Below, in pieces: positions 27,109 to 37,237 of a stretch of 64,000 bases of DNA (position 1 is the stretch's first letter; each line of letters begins with the position of its first letter). The notes under the pieces were generated by a model, which was not told where the DNA came from, ran no database searches, and saw only the letters and a program-made list of their open reading frames with translations. The stretch covers positions 4,154,001 through 4,218,000 of the forward strand of contig NZ_CP054705.1 in the NCBI RefSeq assembly GCF_016495725.1, in the 5' to 3' direction. The position numbers and the translations under genes are program-made. The DNA is from Salicibibacter cibarius. GTDB lineage: Bacteria > Bacillota > Bacilli > Bacillales > Marinococcaceae.

Positions 27109-27618
27109 CATTGGTTCCAATATTTTCGTTTAATTATAAAAATTATTGACAAATAATGAATGCGCTTTTATATTGACTATATGTAAATAAAATAGCCCTA
27201 TCGGAATAAGTTGAGGAGGTGATTCGAGCAAAGGAGCACTCTATCTTTAGTCCCTGAAAGGCATGGAAGTGAACTTCTCTCGAGAGCTATTCCACCCGTC
27301 GTCATTACAGTTGAGCTGGGAATAGATGAGATGACAGCCATATCAATACATGCTGCGGGCGCGACAATCTCAGGTGAGTTTGCTTCGCCGGTAGGCTTAC
27401 GTGACGACATGGGTTCCGTACTCAAGTGGATGATCGATCGCCAATAACACTCTAAAATTGTTTCAAGAACAAAACCTTGGTGCCTGTCGTGCAGATATAA
27501 ATGTCGGTTTAAAATGAAAATTCCAATAATAGTAATAAGGGGAAAGCTGGGTTCGTCAATAAATCCCTTGTCACATGGTGAATGCCGATAGACTAATAAA
27601 TTATATAGGAGTGATTTT
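27109..27618. other. 510-base gap after IS30
   Basis: The gap contains the IS30 target repeat and a relic reading frame (27223-27447). The remainder shows an AT-rich stretch before the next gene with GGAG seven bases upstream of its start. Confidence 0.4.
27223..27447 (+). pseudogene. C-terminal relic of an unknown protein
   Basis: An open frame without a start codon ends ISGEFASPVGLRDDMGSVLK-WMIDRQ-stop; preceding residues include LLSRAIPPVVITVELGIDEM. The composition is protein-like but no family is recognised. It is probably the 3' end of a gene whose front was lost when the adjacent insertion DNA arrived. Confidence 0.3.
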
Positions 27619-28020
27619 GTGCAAAAAAGAGATTATTTGATAAATATGGCGCAGAAAAAATATTTTCAAAGTGTAGATGCTTATGATATTGAAGGAGTTT
27701 TAGAGTGTTTTTCTGATGATGCTACTTTTATAGTTAGATCAGCACAACCGGCAAAACACCATGGGAAAGAAGAAATAAGGGAAATGTTTGAAGAACTTTT
27801 TAAAAGCTTTCCAAATAAAATGATCCATAAAGATTTTAAACATGTTGTAGACGAACCTAACGAGTCTATTTCATCTCAATTTAATGTGGAGTTAATATCG
27901 CCTGATAATAATGAGATTTATCAAACTAATAGTAATTTCTTTTATCTGGAAAACGGAAAATTCAAGGAAGTTCACGTTTACATGTTAGGCCAAAATGTAT
28001 TAGGAGGTAAAAAGATTTAA
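27619..28020 (+). CDS. SnoaL/NTF2-like small protein
   Basis: The 133-residue product looks like the cone-shaped NTF2/SnoaL fold: an N-terminal helix pair (MAQKKYFQSVDAYDIEGVLECFSDDATFIV) followed by a beta sheet with PAKHHGKEEIREMFEELFKS and a final FYLENGKFKEVHVYML strand. Members include ketosteroid isomerase-like enzymes, polyketide cyclases and many proteins of unknown role. GGAG lies upstream. It stands alone on the plus strand and has no clear partner. Confidence 0.75.
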   Translation: MQKRDYLINMAQKKYFQSVDAYDIEGVLECFSDDATFIVRSAQPAKHHGKEEIREMFEELFKSFPNKMIHKDFKHVVDEPNESISSQFNVELISPDNNEIYQTNSNFFYLENGKFKEVHVYMLGQNVLGGKKI

Positions 28021-28723
28021 GAGTAATTGAGCTACCCCAAAAATGACATTCAAATGGACTACTTCTTTCAGGTTGACGAATTTCCCATTCGAAAAAGCTT
28101 TGAATCAGTGATGTATGGAAGATCCCTTTTGATATAGCGATTGAGACATTAAGAAAAATGGAACCCAAAAAAACACCCTGCAAAACTCGAGATTAATGAC
28201 CAAGGACCAGCAAGGTATACAACGTTCACCCTCCTTGTATTACTAGTTAAGGAAATAGCATCCATTTGGAGCAGTAGCAAGAACTCCAAAAGCTTGTTGC
28301 TGCTCTTTTTATTCGACCGTATAATAGACATCGGGGGAATAACGAAGAATAATGCTTTAGGTTGTCTATAAACCCGTCTATACTAAAAATATAGGTTCTG
28401 TAACAATTACGGAAGACAAGAATCGACAATGCGATAAAAAAAAGAAAATCCAAATCATTTGTCGAATGGTGGCTGGAAAAAGCCATATAAAGCAAAGTTA
28501 TTCGCATTGGGATAACTAACAGACGCGTTTATGTTCTTATGTGTATCCACAGGTAGCTTGCAAAACGGTCATTTGTGAAGACAGGATGCGTATGTCCTTT
28601 TTAGGGAAATATTCATATTTAGTCCCTGTTCGAATAAGAAAAGAGCGTAAGAGCACAAAAAATAGGGAACACACTTTTTAGTGATGCTCCCCTCCAAGCT
28701 CCATTTTTATTTTGGCAAAGGCT
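28021..28723. other. 703-base gap, no gene seen
   Basis: Several short frames occur on both strands but none has a ribosome site, a recognisable motif or protein-like composition. GGTATACAAC at 28214-28223 resembles the GntR-type operator core. The segment is probably relic DNA between two catabolic blocks. Confidence 0.4.
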
Positions 28724-29656
28724 CTAAGGTTGGAACCCAATAGAATTTTTATATTTATCTAGTTCACTTTCTGTCAGATACTGTTCTTCCAGTTTTTTAA
28801 CTTCCGAAAAACCAGCAAAATCATGAAAATCACCAATGGGGTGGTTAGATTCAAAACCTTCTTTCCATTCTTTTTCTACTAATACTCCTTCCTGTTTTAA
28901 TTTCGTAGCGAAATCAAACATAGCCTCTGCTGCTACTCTCATAGTTGCTCCTGGTAATATAACCATAGAGACACCAATTTCGCCCAAACGTTGAAGGCTT
29001 ATGCGAGGGGAAACTCCTGCACTATTATACAAAATAGGTTTATCAATTTTTTTGCAAAAGGTTTTGACTTCATCTTCAGAAGTAGGACCTTCTATAAAAA
29101 TGACATCTGCCCCTGCCTCAGCATAAGCATTTCCTCGGCGAATCGCTTCATCTATGCCACCATTATAAGCACCTCGAGCATCCGTTCTTGCTATAAGTAA
29201 AAAGTCAGGATCTAATTCATTACGAGCATCATTCGCTGCTTTATATTTACTTACTGCCTCTTCAATCGGTACTAACTGTCGACCTGCTACATGCCCACAC
29301 CTTTTAGGCATGATTTGATCTTCAATGTGAACACCCGCTACACCTGCCTGTATAAACTCAGTAATAGTGCGTCTTACATTAAGTGCATTTCCATATCCAG
29401 TGTCAGCGTCTGATATTAAAGGTGCAGAAATGGAATTATTCATATATTTAGCATTCATAACCATCTCTGTCATTGTAGCATAACCTGCATCAGGCATTCC
29501 TAATAAGTTTAATGATGTTCCATACCCTGTCATGTATACTGCATCAAAACCGACTTTTTCTAGAATACGAGCTGACATGCCATTAAAAGCACCCGGTATA
29601 AACAATGGTTTATTTTCTTTCAACTGTTCTCGTAACATTTCACTTTTCTTTTTCAT
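28724..29656 (-). CDS. C-C lyase of the isocitrate lyase/PEP mutase superfamily (2,3-dimethylmalate or methylisocitrate lyase type)
   Basis: The 310-residue product carries the metal motif LISDADTGYGN, GVHIEDQIMPKRCGHVAGR with the K-R-C-G-H catalytic loop whose Cys marks true lyases rather than mutases, and LLIARTDARGAYNGGIDEAI. Such enzymes split 2-methylisocitrate, isocitrate or 2,3-dimethylmalate into a short acid and a keto acid. Its operon partners are an aconitase-type hydro-lyase and a Tct transporter, now separated from it by an IS4 relic. With that context the dimethylmalate lyase role (to propionate and pyruvate, as in nicotinate fermenters) is an attractive guess; oxaloacetate decarboxylase is an alternative annotation for such proteins. 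Confidence 0.86.
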   Translation of the reverse strand: MKKKSEMLREQLKENKPLFIPGAFNGMSARILEKVGFDAVYMTGYGTSLNLLGMPDAGYATMTEMVMNAKYMNNSISAPLISDADTGYGNALNVRRTITEFIQAGVAGVHIEDQIMPKRCGHVAGRQLVPIEEAVSKYKAANDARNELDPDFLLIARTDARGAYNGGIDEAIRRGNAYAEAGADVIFIEGPTSEDEVKTFCKKIDKPILYNSAGVSPRISLQRLGEIGVSMVILPGATMRVAAEAMFDFATKLKQEGVLVEKEWKEGFESNHPIGDFHDFAGFSEVKKLEEQYLTESELDKYKNSIGFQP

Positions 29657-29756
29657 TATATATCACTCCAATTTAATATTCATTGCAATTTGTAATGTAT
29701 TCCTTTGCCAAGACACGAAATTTGATTGATTTTTTAAGATAAATCTGCTCCCACGC

Positions 29757-30327
29757 ATGACGCGGCCGTTCCCTGATTCATTTGTCCAACAATTGATCAC
29801 GTCTGTTCTAGATCGGGCCTATGCTACCATCCGTGATTTCGATAATCTTGAAGACGACGGCAAAGGCTTTGTGATCCGCATAGATGATTACTCGGCAAAG
29901 ATCGGAAAGGAAAGAAGCAATCCAACCATCGGTTTCGTGTCGTTTGTTTTTATGATGATGAAGAGAATATCCTTCGGGTGGTTACCGAAGATATCACCGA
30001 TCTTTATAAGGCACGCTGACAGATCAAACTTTTTCACCGTTTTCTCACACAACACTTAAACTTGATACACTTCTTTGGAAAGACACCGAATGCGGTCTAG
30101 GGCCAGCTTTTTTGCGCCATCATCGTTTATATAATCCTTAGATTTTTATACAATCAGTTATCTCCCGAATGGAAGACGACCCGACGTACATTCATTCAAT
30201 TTGCGCGGGAATTGATCCTTGGCACACTGCCCTTGGAAATCGCGGATACCTTGGCTCAATTTCTATCTGAAAGAAAAAACATGACAACTTTTTAAGGAAT
30301 TATGTGGTAATTTAACGCGGCTGGTTT
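29757..30327 (+). pseudogene. Decayed 3' part of an IS4-family element
   Basis: The plus strand matches the middle and end of the complete IS4 transposase at 37.3-38.4 kb (LITSVLDRAYATIRDFDNLE, then broken frames matching the KARWQIELFHRFLKQ and LGTSPLE regions) and ends with GGTAATTTAACGCGGCTGG, a degraded form of the IS4 terminal repeat. Several frameshifts and internal deletions are evident, and the 5' half is missing. It separates the lyase gene from tctA. Confidence 0.82.
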
Positions 30328-30368
30328 AATTTTTTTTATCATTTTGCGTCCAACACCATGGGCACAGT

Positions 30369-31868
30369 CTAATTTTCATTTTCGCTTATGCTTTTTCCGT
30401 ATCTTTTTCGTATCAAAGGTACACAGAACATAATAACTGTTAAAACTAACATAGTCACAAAAATCGGACGGGTTAATAGATACTCAAACCTCCCTTCATA
30501 CATTACAATAGTTCGCGCAAGCTCTCCATCAACGATCGAACCCAAAATCAATCCCAATAAAAGAGCAATAACAGGATACTCTAATTTTCGTAAAACCAAA
30601 CCAACAATTGCGAAAATTAGTGTTATTAAAGGATCTATATATAAACCTCGAATTGAATAGGCTCCTAATATAGCTAGAACTCCAATAATAGGGATTAATA
30701 ATCTTGAAGGTACCAAAATAACTTTACTGAAATACCATACAAATATTATACCGATTATTACTAAGAAGAAGGTTTGAAAGACACCTCCTACAATGACCGC
30801 ATATGTCATATCCATATGATCTCTAATCAAATATGGACCGGGAAGTAAACCGTGCACCATAAATGCAGCCAATAAAATAGCGGTAGCACTCCCCCCTGGG
30901 ATACCAAGGGTTAGCATTGTAGTCATACTTCCGCCCTCGGATGAACTATTTGCAGCTTCGGCCGATACTACACCAGAAGGTTCTCCGTTACCATAATTTT
31001 CACCTCGCTTTGAATGAGTTTTACCCTGACCGTAACTTATTAAAGCGGCTACTGTTGAACCCGCTGCTGGTAATAAGCCTATACCAATCCCAATAAGGGT
31101 TGAACGAAATGCATTTATTTTGTCTTTAAATGTATATAGCATACCCTTTAGAAAATCTTTAAAATTTCTTTGCACTGACACATTTTCATCAACAATTGAC
31201 TTTTTTGATATGAGAAAAAACAATTCAGAAATAGCTAACAATCCCATCAAAGCTGGAACAATCTCAATACCTTCATATAATTCTGTTATACCGAAATTCC
31301 CCCTTGGACGCCCAAAAGCTGTAGCTCCAATCGTGCCTAGCAATAATCCCACTACACCTGCTATTAATGCTCGTAACATGCTCCCACTTATAATACCAAT
31401 CACTGAAAGAGCAAACATTATCACAAGTAACATTTCTGGTGGACCGAACTGCAACACTAGTTGGCCTATGGGTTGAATAGCAAATAAAATGATAAAATAG
31501 CCAAGAAAAGAACCAATTGCTGAAGCAGCAAGACCTATCCCTAATGCTTCATTTTGCTTACCTTGTTTTGTCATTGGATAACCATCCAAAGTAGTAGCTA
31601 CTGCAGAAGCAGACCCAGGTATGTTTAACAAAGTAGCCGTAACTCCGCCAGAATAAACGGATCCTGTAAAGATCCCAGTTAGAAACATAATAGCGTCTAT
31701 GGGAGCCATATTATAAGTAAGTGGTAACATGAGGGCGATACCCAATACACCAGATACTCCAGGTAATGCACCCAATAGAATACCTAAAATCAATCCTAAG
31801 ATGATAAACAAAACAACAGTCCAAGACATTAATAAATCAAAACCATCTAACAATGCATTTAAATCCAA
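30369..31868 (-). CDS. tctA: TctA large membrane subunit of tripartite tricarboxylate transporter
   Basis: The 499-residue product is a polytopic protein with about 12 helices and the TctA hallmarks GALPGVSGVLGIALMLPLTY, LLNIPGSASAVATTLDGYPM, the duplicated GIGLLPAAGSTVAALISYGQ and LTLGIPGGSATAILLAAFM. It forms the ion-coupled channel for carboxylate uptake. It follows tctB by 20 bases, in the order tctC-tctB-tctA, in an operon that starts with the aconitase-type small subunit gene. Confidence 0.94.
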   Translation of the reverse strand: MDLNALLDGFDLLMSWTVVLFIILGLILGILLGALPGVSGVLGIALMLPLTYNMAPIDAIMFLTGIFTGSVYSGGVTATLLNIPGSASAVATTLDGYPMTKQGKQNEALGIGLAASAIGSFLGYFIILFAIQPIGQLVLQFGPPEMLLVIMFALSVIGIISGSMLRALIAGVVGLLLGTIGATAFGRPRGNFGITELYEGIEIVPALMGLLAISELFFLISKKSIVDENVSVQRNFKDFLKGMLYTFKDKINAFRSTLIGIGIGLLPAAGSTVAALISYGQGKTHSKRGENYGNGEPSGVVSAEAANSSSEGGSMTTMLTLGIPGGSATAILLAAFMVHGLLPGPYLIRDHMDMTYAVIVGGVFQTFFLVIIGIIFVWYFSKVILVPSRLLIPIIGVLAILGAYSIRGLYIDPLITLIFAIVGLVLRKLEYPVIALLLGLILGSIVDGELARTIVMYEGRFEYLLTRPIFVTMLVLTVIMFCVPLIRKRYGKSISENEN

Positions 31869-31888
31869 TTAATTATCCCCCTTTTTGC

Positions 31889-32377
31889 TCAGAATAAAAA
31901 GCCACTGGGTAATCTAACATCTAAAAAGAAAACAAATACAAAGTAAGATACTGCTAAAGTCACTAGGGGGATAAACAAGAATTCTTTAATCTTAGCGCTC
32001 CCTAAGTATAAATTTAATGTCACTAAGAAAATGAGTGAGGTTGCAAAAAATCCAAGATATGGAATTATTAAAAGATAAAAAACTAAAAATACTACCAAAA
32101 CAAATTGTTTATTAGAAGCCAATTTGTATAAAAGCGTCCTAATACCTACTTTGCTTCCTTTAGTAACATTGCCATTCTTTTCACATTTTTTGTTTTTAAT
32201 AATTCCATAAATTATTTTGCTAGCTTCCAATGCTAGAAGAGGTATTAATAACCAGAATAAAAGGTCTATAATTAGCCTTTCCTCGAATTCAGGAAGTGTC
32301 CGTACGTCTAAATAATAAACTAAACCGAAAGAAAGGAAAAACAGTAATAAAATTAAACTAGCAATTCTTTGCTTCAT
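31889..32377 (-). CDS. tctB: TctB small membrane subunit
   Basis: About 162 residues with four predicted helices and the layout of TctB proteins: an N-terminal helix (SLILLLFFLSFGLVYYLDVR), a cytosolic loop, and paired helices at the C-terminus ending SYFVFVFFLDVRLPSGFLF, the family's typical last motif. The ATG at 32377 has AAGGAG six bases upstream. It bridges tctC and tctA. The family is poorly conserved in sequence, so context adds much of the certainty. Confidence 0.88.
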   Translation of the reverse strand: MKQRIASLILLLFFLSFGLVYYLDVRTLPEFEERLIIDLLFWLLIPLLALEASKIIYGIIKNKKCEKNGNVTKGSKVGIRTLLYKLASNKQFVLVVFLVFYLLIIPYLGFFATSLIFLVTLNLYLGSAKIKEFLFIPLVTLAVSYFVFVFFLDVRLPSGFLF

Positions 32378-32503
32378 TTTGGTTCTCCTTATGAAGTTAT
32401 TCACGTATCTTTCAATCATTTGCTTAAATATAAGGGGTTTCCAGCCTAAGACTTTTGGGAATTAATACTTAATGTGCTGATATTCAGGAAACCCCTGTTC
32501 CTG

Positions 32504-33505
32504 TTACTCAATAACGTCTGCATACTCCAAAATGACTTCGTGCGCCTCTTCTAACTGATCATGCGCTTCCTCAGGTCCTGACCAAGTTATATTCATATCT
32601 TGGGTTTCTCCCCACTCGATAAATTCATCACTCGTAGCGGCATTTTCAAGAGCTTCAACTAAAATATCCCATTGTTCAGGGTGCTGTTCTCGAAAATCGC
32701 TTTTCACTTGAATGGATCTCATATTTGCCATGTCCGGAAATTCAATATCAAGGCCCATTTCATCCATCAAATCATTAGCAAGAGGCATATCAGGATCATG
32801 GTCACTAGGTTCACTAACAAATACTACTAAACCTCTAGCATCATCTCCGACGCCTGCCAGCATACCTTCAATATCTGAAAATGTGAATTCAGTTTCTTCA
32901 GATACTAAAGCAGTTCTTAGCGGCCCGCCTCCGTCAAAAGGAACTCCTCTAGCATCTAAGTTAAACTCATCAAGAAACACATGAGCTGTAATATCGGACC
33001 ATGAGCTAGGCATCATGCCATAATTTATTTCACCAGGATTCGATTCCACTGTATTAATCAGGCTTTCAAAATCATCATATTCTGAATCAGAATTGACAAA
33101 AAGAGTGATGGGTGATTCATGCGTCTTTCCCAAGAAATCAAAATCATCAAATTCAAATCCTGCCTCTCTTACAATGCCTGAATCAAAATGAGGATGAGAT
33201 TGATAAATAATATAGGAACCGTCATCAGGATCGTTTTGCAAATGAGCCATTGTGCCCGTAGCTCCCGCTCCTCCCTCTCTGTTTTCCACAAGTACTGGAA
33301 CATCTAGCTCTTCTTCTAACACCGGAGCTAATGCTCTTGCTTGGCGATCAGCAGATCCCCCTGTGTCATAAGGAACGACCAAAGTTAATTCGTCCGTGTG
33401 CCATTCTTGATCTTCCGCATCCGCATCTGTTTCTTCACTATCAGCACAAGCAACGAGAAATAATGACATAACAATAGATATCATCATCCTCCCTCTTAGC
33501 AACAT
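32504..33505 (-). CDS. tctC: TctC-type substrate-binding lipoprotein
   Basis: The receptor of the tctCBA transporter. From the ATG at 33505 (AAGGGGG upstream) the protein begins MLLRGRMMISIVMSLFLVAC, a signal peptide with lipobox LVAC, then an acidic linker and ELTLVVPYDTGGSADRQARA, VLVENREGGAGATGTMAHLQ and the conserved C-terminal lobe. An upstream in-frame ATG at 33652 would put 49 residues before the signal peptide and is unlikely. About 333 residues. Its ligand is probably the acid processed by the linked hydro-lyase and lyase. Confidence 0.9.
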   Translation of the reverse strand: MLLRGRMMISIVMSLFLVACADSEETDADAEDQEWHTDELTLVVPYDTGGSADRQARALAPVLEEELDVPVLVENREGGAGATGTMAHLQNDPDDGSYIIYQSHPHFDSGIVREAGFEFDDFDFLGKTHESPITLFVNSDSEYDDFESLINTVESNPGEINYGMMPSSWSDITAHVFLDEFNLDARGVPFDGGGPLRTALVSEETEFTFSDIEGMLAGVGDDARGLVVFVSEPSDHDPDMPLANDLMDEMGLDIEFPDMANMRSIQVKSDFREQHPEQWDILVEALENAATSDEFIEWGETQDMNITWSGPEEAHDQLEEAHEVILEYADVIE

Positions 33506-33830
33506 ATTTATTGCCCCCTTTTCCTTTTTTTCAGAGACCTCCCTTGGTTTTCCTCCCACATTTACGTTGATTGCTCTCATTAAATGTTTCCATTCTAAGG
33601 AAAGAAAGGTTTCTGGATTGTTAATGATGAAAACTGACTTATCGATCCCCAAACGTTAAAATGTTGGCTTAATAGATCTTAACAATAATGTTTTGAATTA
33701 TGTGTGTGGATTCTTAATACAAAATAATAGGCTGTTATGCGACAAATTTCGAAAAATAAAACTGTAAGGTCAAACATCACACCTGTTTATCTATATTTTG
33801 ACATACAAAACATACTAAAAGCGTTTACGT

Positions 33831-35096
33831 TTACACCTGTAGTGATAAACTCTTTCTGGGATCATGTATTGACCCAGCTATAGCCGATGCTGCAACAGTC
33901 GCGGGGGATCCCATATAAACTTCACTGTCCGGGCTTCCCATTCGTCCTTTAAAATTTCTGGTACTTGAAGTTAAACAACGCTCTCCCTTACCTATCACAC
34001 CCATATGACCTCCATAACAGGCCCCACATGTAGAGTTAGTTGTTACTGCTCCCGCCTCCATAAAGATTTCCAGCAATCCTTCTCGAGAAGCTTGCTTCAT
34101 CACTTCGCTTGAGGATGGTGTAATAATTAAGCGAACATTCGGATGAACTTTTTGACCCTTTAAAATTTCAGCAGCACTTCGAAAATCTTCGATTCTAGCG
34201 TTAGCGCAGGAACCAATGAAACCTTGATCAATTGTTATTTCTTCATTTACATCTGAAATTGGTTTCACATTGTTCGGCACAAAATGAGGCATCACTATCA
34301 TAGGCTCTAACTTACTAACATCTATAGTGCGAATGTCGGCATAATCAGCATCTGAATCAGCAAACACAGGTTCAAAATTTTCATCCGTTCTTTCCTTAAG
34401 ATATTCAGCTGTCTTATCATCCGCTTCAAACATCGCAAACTCCGCACTAAGTTCTGCACTGATTGTTGCGATAGTTTGCCTTCCAGCCATATCCATTTTT
34501 TCAACAGCCGAGCCTACAAATTCAACATTATGGCCAACATGGTCACCATACTCTCCGGCGATATAATGGATAATATCTCTTGGGTAGACACCTTCAGGCA
34601 ATTCGCCATCTAACACATACTTTATTGTTGGACATACCTTAAACCAAGTTTCTCCTTTACAGATTACATAAAGCATTTCCTGAGAGCCCACTCCTCTTGC
34701 CGCACAATTAAACGCCCCACTTGCACAGGTATGAGAATCAGAACATGCTAATATGGTTCCGGGAAGCGTAAAACCAAGTTCAGCCATTAATTGATGACTG
34801 ATTCCATGCCTTCCTTCTCCATAATATTTTTCAATACCGAATTTTTCGACAAATTTTCTTGCGTTTTGTAGTCCATCAGCAGTATGGACATTTGGAGCTG
34901 GTATTGCATGATCTAGTACAACAGCAATTTTATCTGGGTCAAAAACTTTTTCAGGTATACTCCGTCGGCCTTTGTCCGAAAAAGATAAATCCAATAGAAC
35001 AGACGTGTCTACTTCTACCGTTACTATTTCACCCGGTACAACTTTTTCGTTTTTAGATCCCTTAGCTAGGATCTTTTCCACCATAGTCATGCCCAT
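33831..35096 (-). CDS. Aconitase-type hydro-lyase, large subunit (LeuC/DmdA-like)
   Basis: The 421-residue product belongs to the split aconitase family (isopropylmalate isomerase, homoaconitase, 2,3-dimethylmalate dehydratase). The three Cys ligands of the [4Fe-4S] cluster are visible in IDQGFIGSCANARIEDFR and in TTNSTCGACYGGHMGVIGKG; substrate-binding SDSHTCASGAFNCAARGVGS is also present. AAAGGAG precedes ATG 35096. It follows the small-subunit gene by 63 bases. The neighbours (Tct transporter, C-C lyase, IclR) are not leucine biosynthetic genes, so a catabolic hydration or isomerisation of a branched dicarboxylate is more likely than leucine synthesis. Confidence 0.9.
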   Translation of the reverse strand: MGMTMVEKILAKGSKNEKVVPGEIVTVEVDTSVLLDLSFSDKGRRSIPEKVFDPDKIAVVLDHAIPAPNVHTADGLQNARKFVEKFGIEKYYGEGRHGISHQLMAELGFTLPGTILACSDSHTCASGAFNCAARGVGSQEMLYVICKGETWFKVCPTIKYVLDGELPEGVYPRDIIHYIAGEYGDHVGHNVEFVGSAVEKMDMAGRQTIATISAELSAEFAMFEADDKTAEYLKERTDENFEPVFADSDADYADIRTIDVSKLEPMIVMPHFVPNNVKPISDVNEEITIDQGFIGSCANARIEDFRSAAEILKGQKVHPNVRLIITPSSSEVMKQASREGLLEIFMEAGAVTTNSTCGACYGGHMGVIGKGERCLTSSTRNFKGRMGSPDSEVYMGSPATVAASAIAGSIHDPRKSLSLQV

Positions 35097-35159
35097 TGAC
35101 TATTCTCCTTTCAATAATCATATGATTTTTATAAACGTGCTTACTCTATCTCTATACTT

Positions 35160-35663
35160 TCACTTTTCATTCGTCGTTTTCTTTAAATATCCTTCACTTT
35201 CAAGAAGGGGCTCTATTCCTCCTTTCAACGCTAAGTTCACTAACTTTTCCGGTAATATTTCTGCTTGGTGCACTTTCCTCTTTGAAACATTCAGTATTTC
35301 TCCGTCATAAGGGTGAACTTCAGCAATCTCTCCTTCCTCAAAAGAAGAACTAATACCTTGACAAGAAAGTCCGACAACCCCAAAATTCACACAATTTCTT
35401 AAAAATAATCCATTGAGAGAGTCTGCTATAATAGCAACTACTCCCAATTCTCTTAATAATTTTGCGCCTGGCCTACTAGATCCTGTCCCGAAATTTTCTC
35501 CCCCGATAATAATATCTCCTTCCTGGACCTGGGAACTCCAACCAGGTCTTATAGATTCAAAGACCAACTTTTTTTGTCCTTCTAATGATTCTAAAAATGC
35601 AATATTCGGCATCATTTCATCAGTATTAATATTATTACCAAACTTCCATATCTTACCTTTCAT
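35160..35663 (-). CDS. Aconitase-type hydro-lyase, small subunit (LeuD/DmdB-like)
   Basis: A 167-residue swivelling domain with MKGKIWKFGNNINTDEMMPN at the front, and ENFGTGSSRPGAKLLRELG and NGLFLRNCVNFG, the loops that contact the substrate and set specificity. The ATG at 35663 follows GGAGGGG; the longer frame from 35744 adds 27 residues absent from the family. It is the first gene of the operon. Its upstream region has been separated from the iclR regulator by an IS1380 and an IS4 element. Confidence 0.9.
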   Translation of the reverse strand: MKGKIWKFGNNINTDEMMPNIAFLESLEGQKKLVFESIRPGWSSQVQEGDIIIGGENFGTGSSRPGAKLLRELGVVAIIADSLNGLFLRNCVNFGVVGLSCQGISSSFEEGEIAEVHPYDGEILNVSKRKVHQAEILPEKLVNLALKGGIEPLLESEGYLKKTTNEK

Positions 35664-35847
35664 TTTCCCCTCCAAAGTTACTTCCTCCTTTTTTATCTGA
35701 CTAACCTTATACATCGTGATTAAAATTGGATATATAACTTTCACCTGATTCCGTGACGTGATTCCCTTTCATTCACCTCAAACATTGATAAAATAGGGGT
35801 AGATAAGCATGAACGCTTTTCAACTTTAACACCCGGAAGGTGAAAGC

Positions 35848-37185
35848 ATGACAGGGAAATTAAATATCCAACTAACGGATGAATATATTTTACCGACGAG
35901 CGGGCTTCCGTTGATCGGTGCTTTATTGGAACGGACTTTTCTTCACGCTCAACTTTCAGCTCTTTCGATGGAGGGGCTCACGGATACCGCCGAGATTTCG
36001 CATGGGGATACGATCGCTTCTTATATCGGTTTGCTTGCCCAGGGCAAAAATGATTTTAGATGGATCGAATCTTATCGGCAAGATCCTTTTTTTCAAACGG
36101 CTTTAGGGCTGGAACATACACCTTCCGAGGCGACACTTCGCCAACGGATGAATCAGATCGCCCGCCATGACGAAACGCTTTCAATACTGGGGAAAGAAAA
36201 TGTACGCTTTCTTCAACAGCTGGACTCCCCGATCACCGCCACGTCGCTTTCAAATGGCGAAGAGAGAGTAACCGTCGACGCCGATCATTCGCCTTTTGAC
36301 AACAGCGACACCAACAAAGAAGGCGTCAGTCGCACGTATAAAGGCGTTGATGGCTATAATCCGGGCTTTGCCTACATGGGCCAAGAAGGCTATGTGATTC
36401 ATTCTGAACTCCGGAATGGCAAAGATCATGTCCAAAAGGGCACGCCTGCCTTTTTACATAAGGCCTTGACCTCAGCCCAACAGGTCACCGGCACGTCCCT
36501 CCTTCTTCGTCTCGACGGAGGCAATGACGCCGCTGCGAATCGGGAGATTTGCGAAAAACTGGGCGTGGACTATATCATCAAGCGTAACCTCCGCCAAGAA
36601 ACACCTGAAGCTTGGTTAGCTATTGCCGAACAACAGGGGACAGCTACTGAGCCTCGAGAAGGAAAAACCATGTACACCGGGAAGATTCAAATGAGAAACA
36701 GCCAAGGAAACTCGACGTGGCAAGTGTATCAGGTCGTGGAACGAACGATGACCCGAGACGGTCAAATGCTTCTCGTGCCGGAGGTCACCTGTGACAGTTA
36801 CTGGGTTTCCATGGATCTTCCTGTGGACGAAACCATCGAGCTGTATCATCAGCACGGCACGTGTGAACAATTTCATAGTGAGCTGAAAACGGATATGGAT
36901 CTTGAACGCTTTCCCTCCGGGAAATTTGCGACTAACCAAATGATTTTAATATTGGGTTGCTTCGTCTATAATCTTTTACGGAGTATCGGTCAGGAAGCAT
37001 TAAAAGGTGACGATATGCCCGTGAAAAAGAAGGTCTTTCGCCGTCGCTTGAAAACCGTCATTGATCAGATGGTTATGTTCGCCGGCAAATTCGTTCAGCA
37101 TGCTAGACAGCTTTATCTAAAAATCAGTAAACACAATCCTTGGCATCATTGTTTTCAACGCCTCTACCAGCAATTTCAATTGTGA
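35848..37185 (+). CDS. IS1380-family transposase
   Basis: The 445-residue product has the IS1380 layout: N-terminal GDTIASYIGLLAQGKNDFRWIESYRQ, EATLRQRMNQIA, DDE motifs in RVTVDADHSPFDNS (first Asp), LLLRLDGGNDAAANREICEK (second Asp) and YHQHGTCEQFHSELKTDMDL (Glu). Full length, with AAGG near the start. The element's terminal repeats could not be recognised by eye. It lies just upstream of the hydro-lyase operon promoter, facing away. Confidence 0.88.
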   Translation: MTGKLNIQLTDEYILPTSGLPLIGALLERTFLHAQLSALSMEGLTDTAEISHGDTIASYIGLLAQGKNDFRWIESYRQDPFFQTALGLEHTPSEATLRQRMNQIARHDETLSILGKENVRFLQQLDSPITATSLSNGEERVTVDADHSPFDNSDTNKEGVSRTYKGVDGYNPGFAYMGQEGYVIHSELRNGKDHVQKGTPAFLHKALTSAQQVTGTSLLLRLDGGNDAAANREICEKLGVDYIIKRNLRQETPEAWLAIAEQQGTATEPREGKTMYTGKIQMRNSQGNSTWQVYQVVERTMTRDGQMLLVPEVTCDSYWVSMDLPVDETIELYHQHGTCEQFHSELKTDMDLERFPSGKFATNQMILILGCFVYNLLRSIGQEALKGDDMPVKKKVFRRRLKTVIDQMVMFAGKFVQHARQLYLKISKHNPWHHCFQRLYQQFQL

Positions 37186-37237
37186 CAGATAAACCCATCG
37201 TTTGGCCCACTTGTCTTAACGGATATAATTCCTATAC

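Noticed and set aside
33831-35663. Leucine biosynthesis leuCD
   Set aside because: No leuA or leuB nearby, and the genes sit in an operon with a Tct importer and a lyase; catabolic use is more likely, though not proven.
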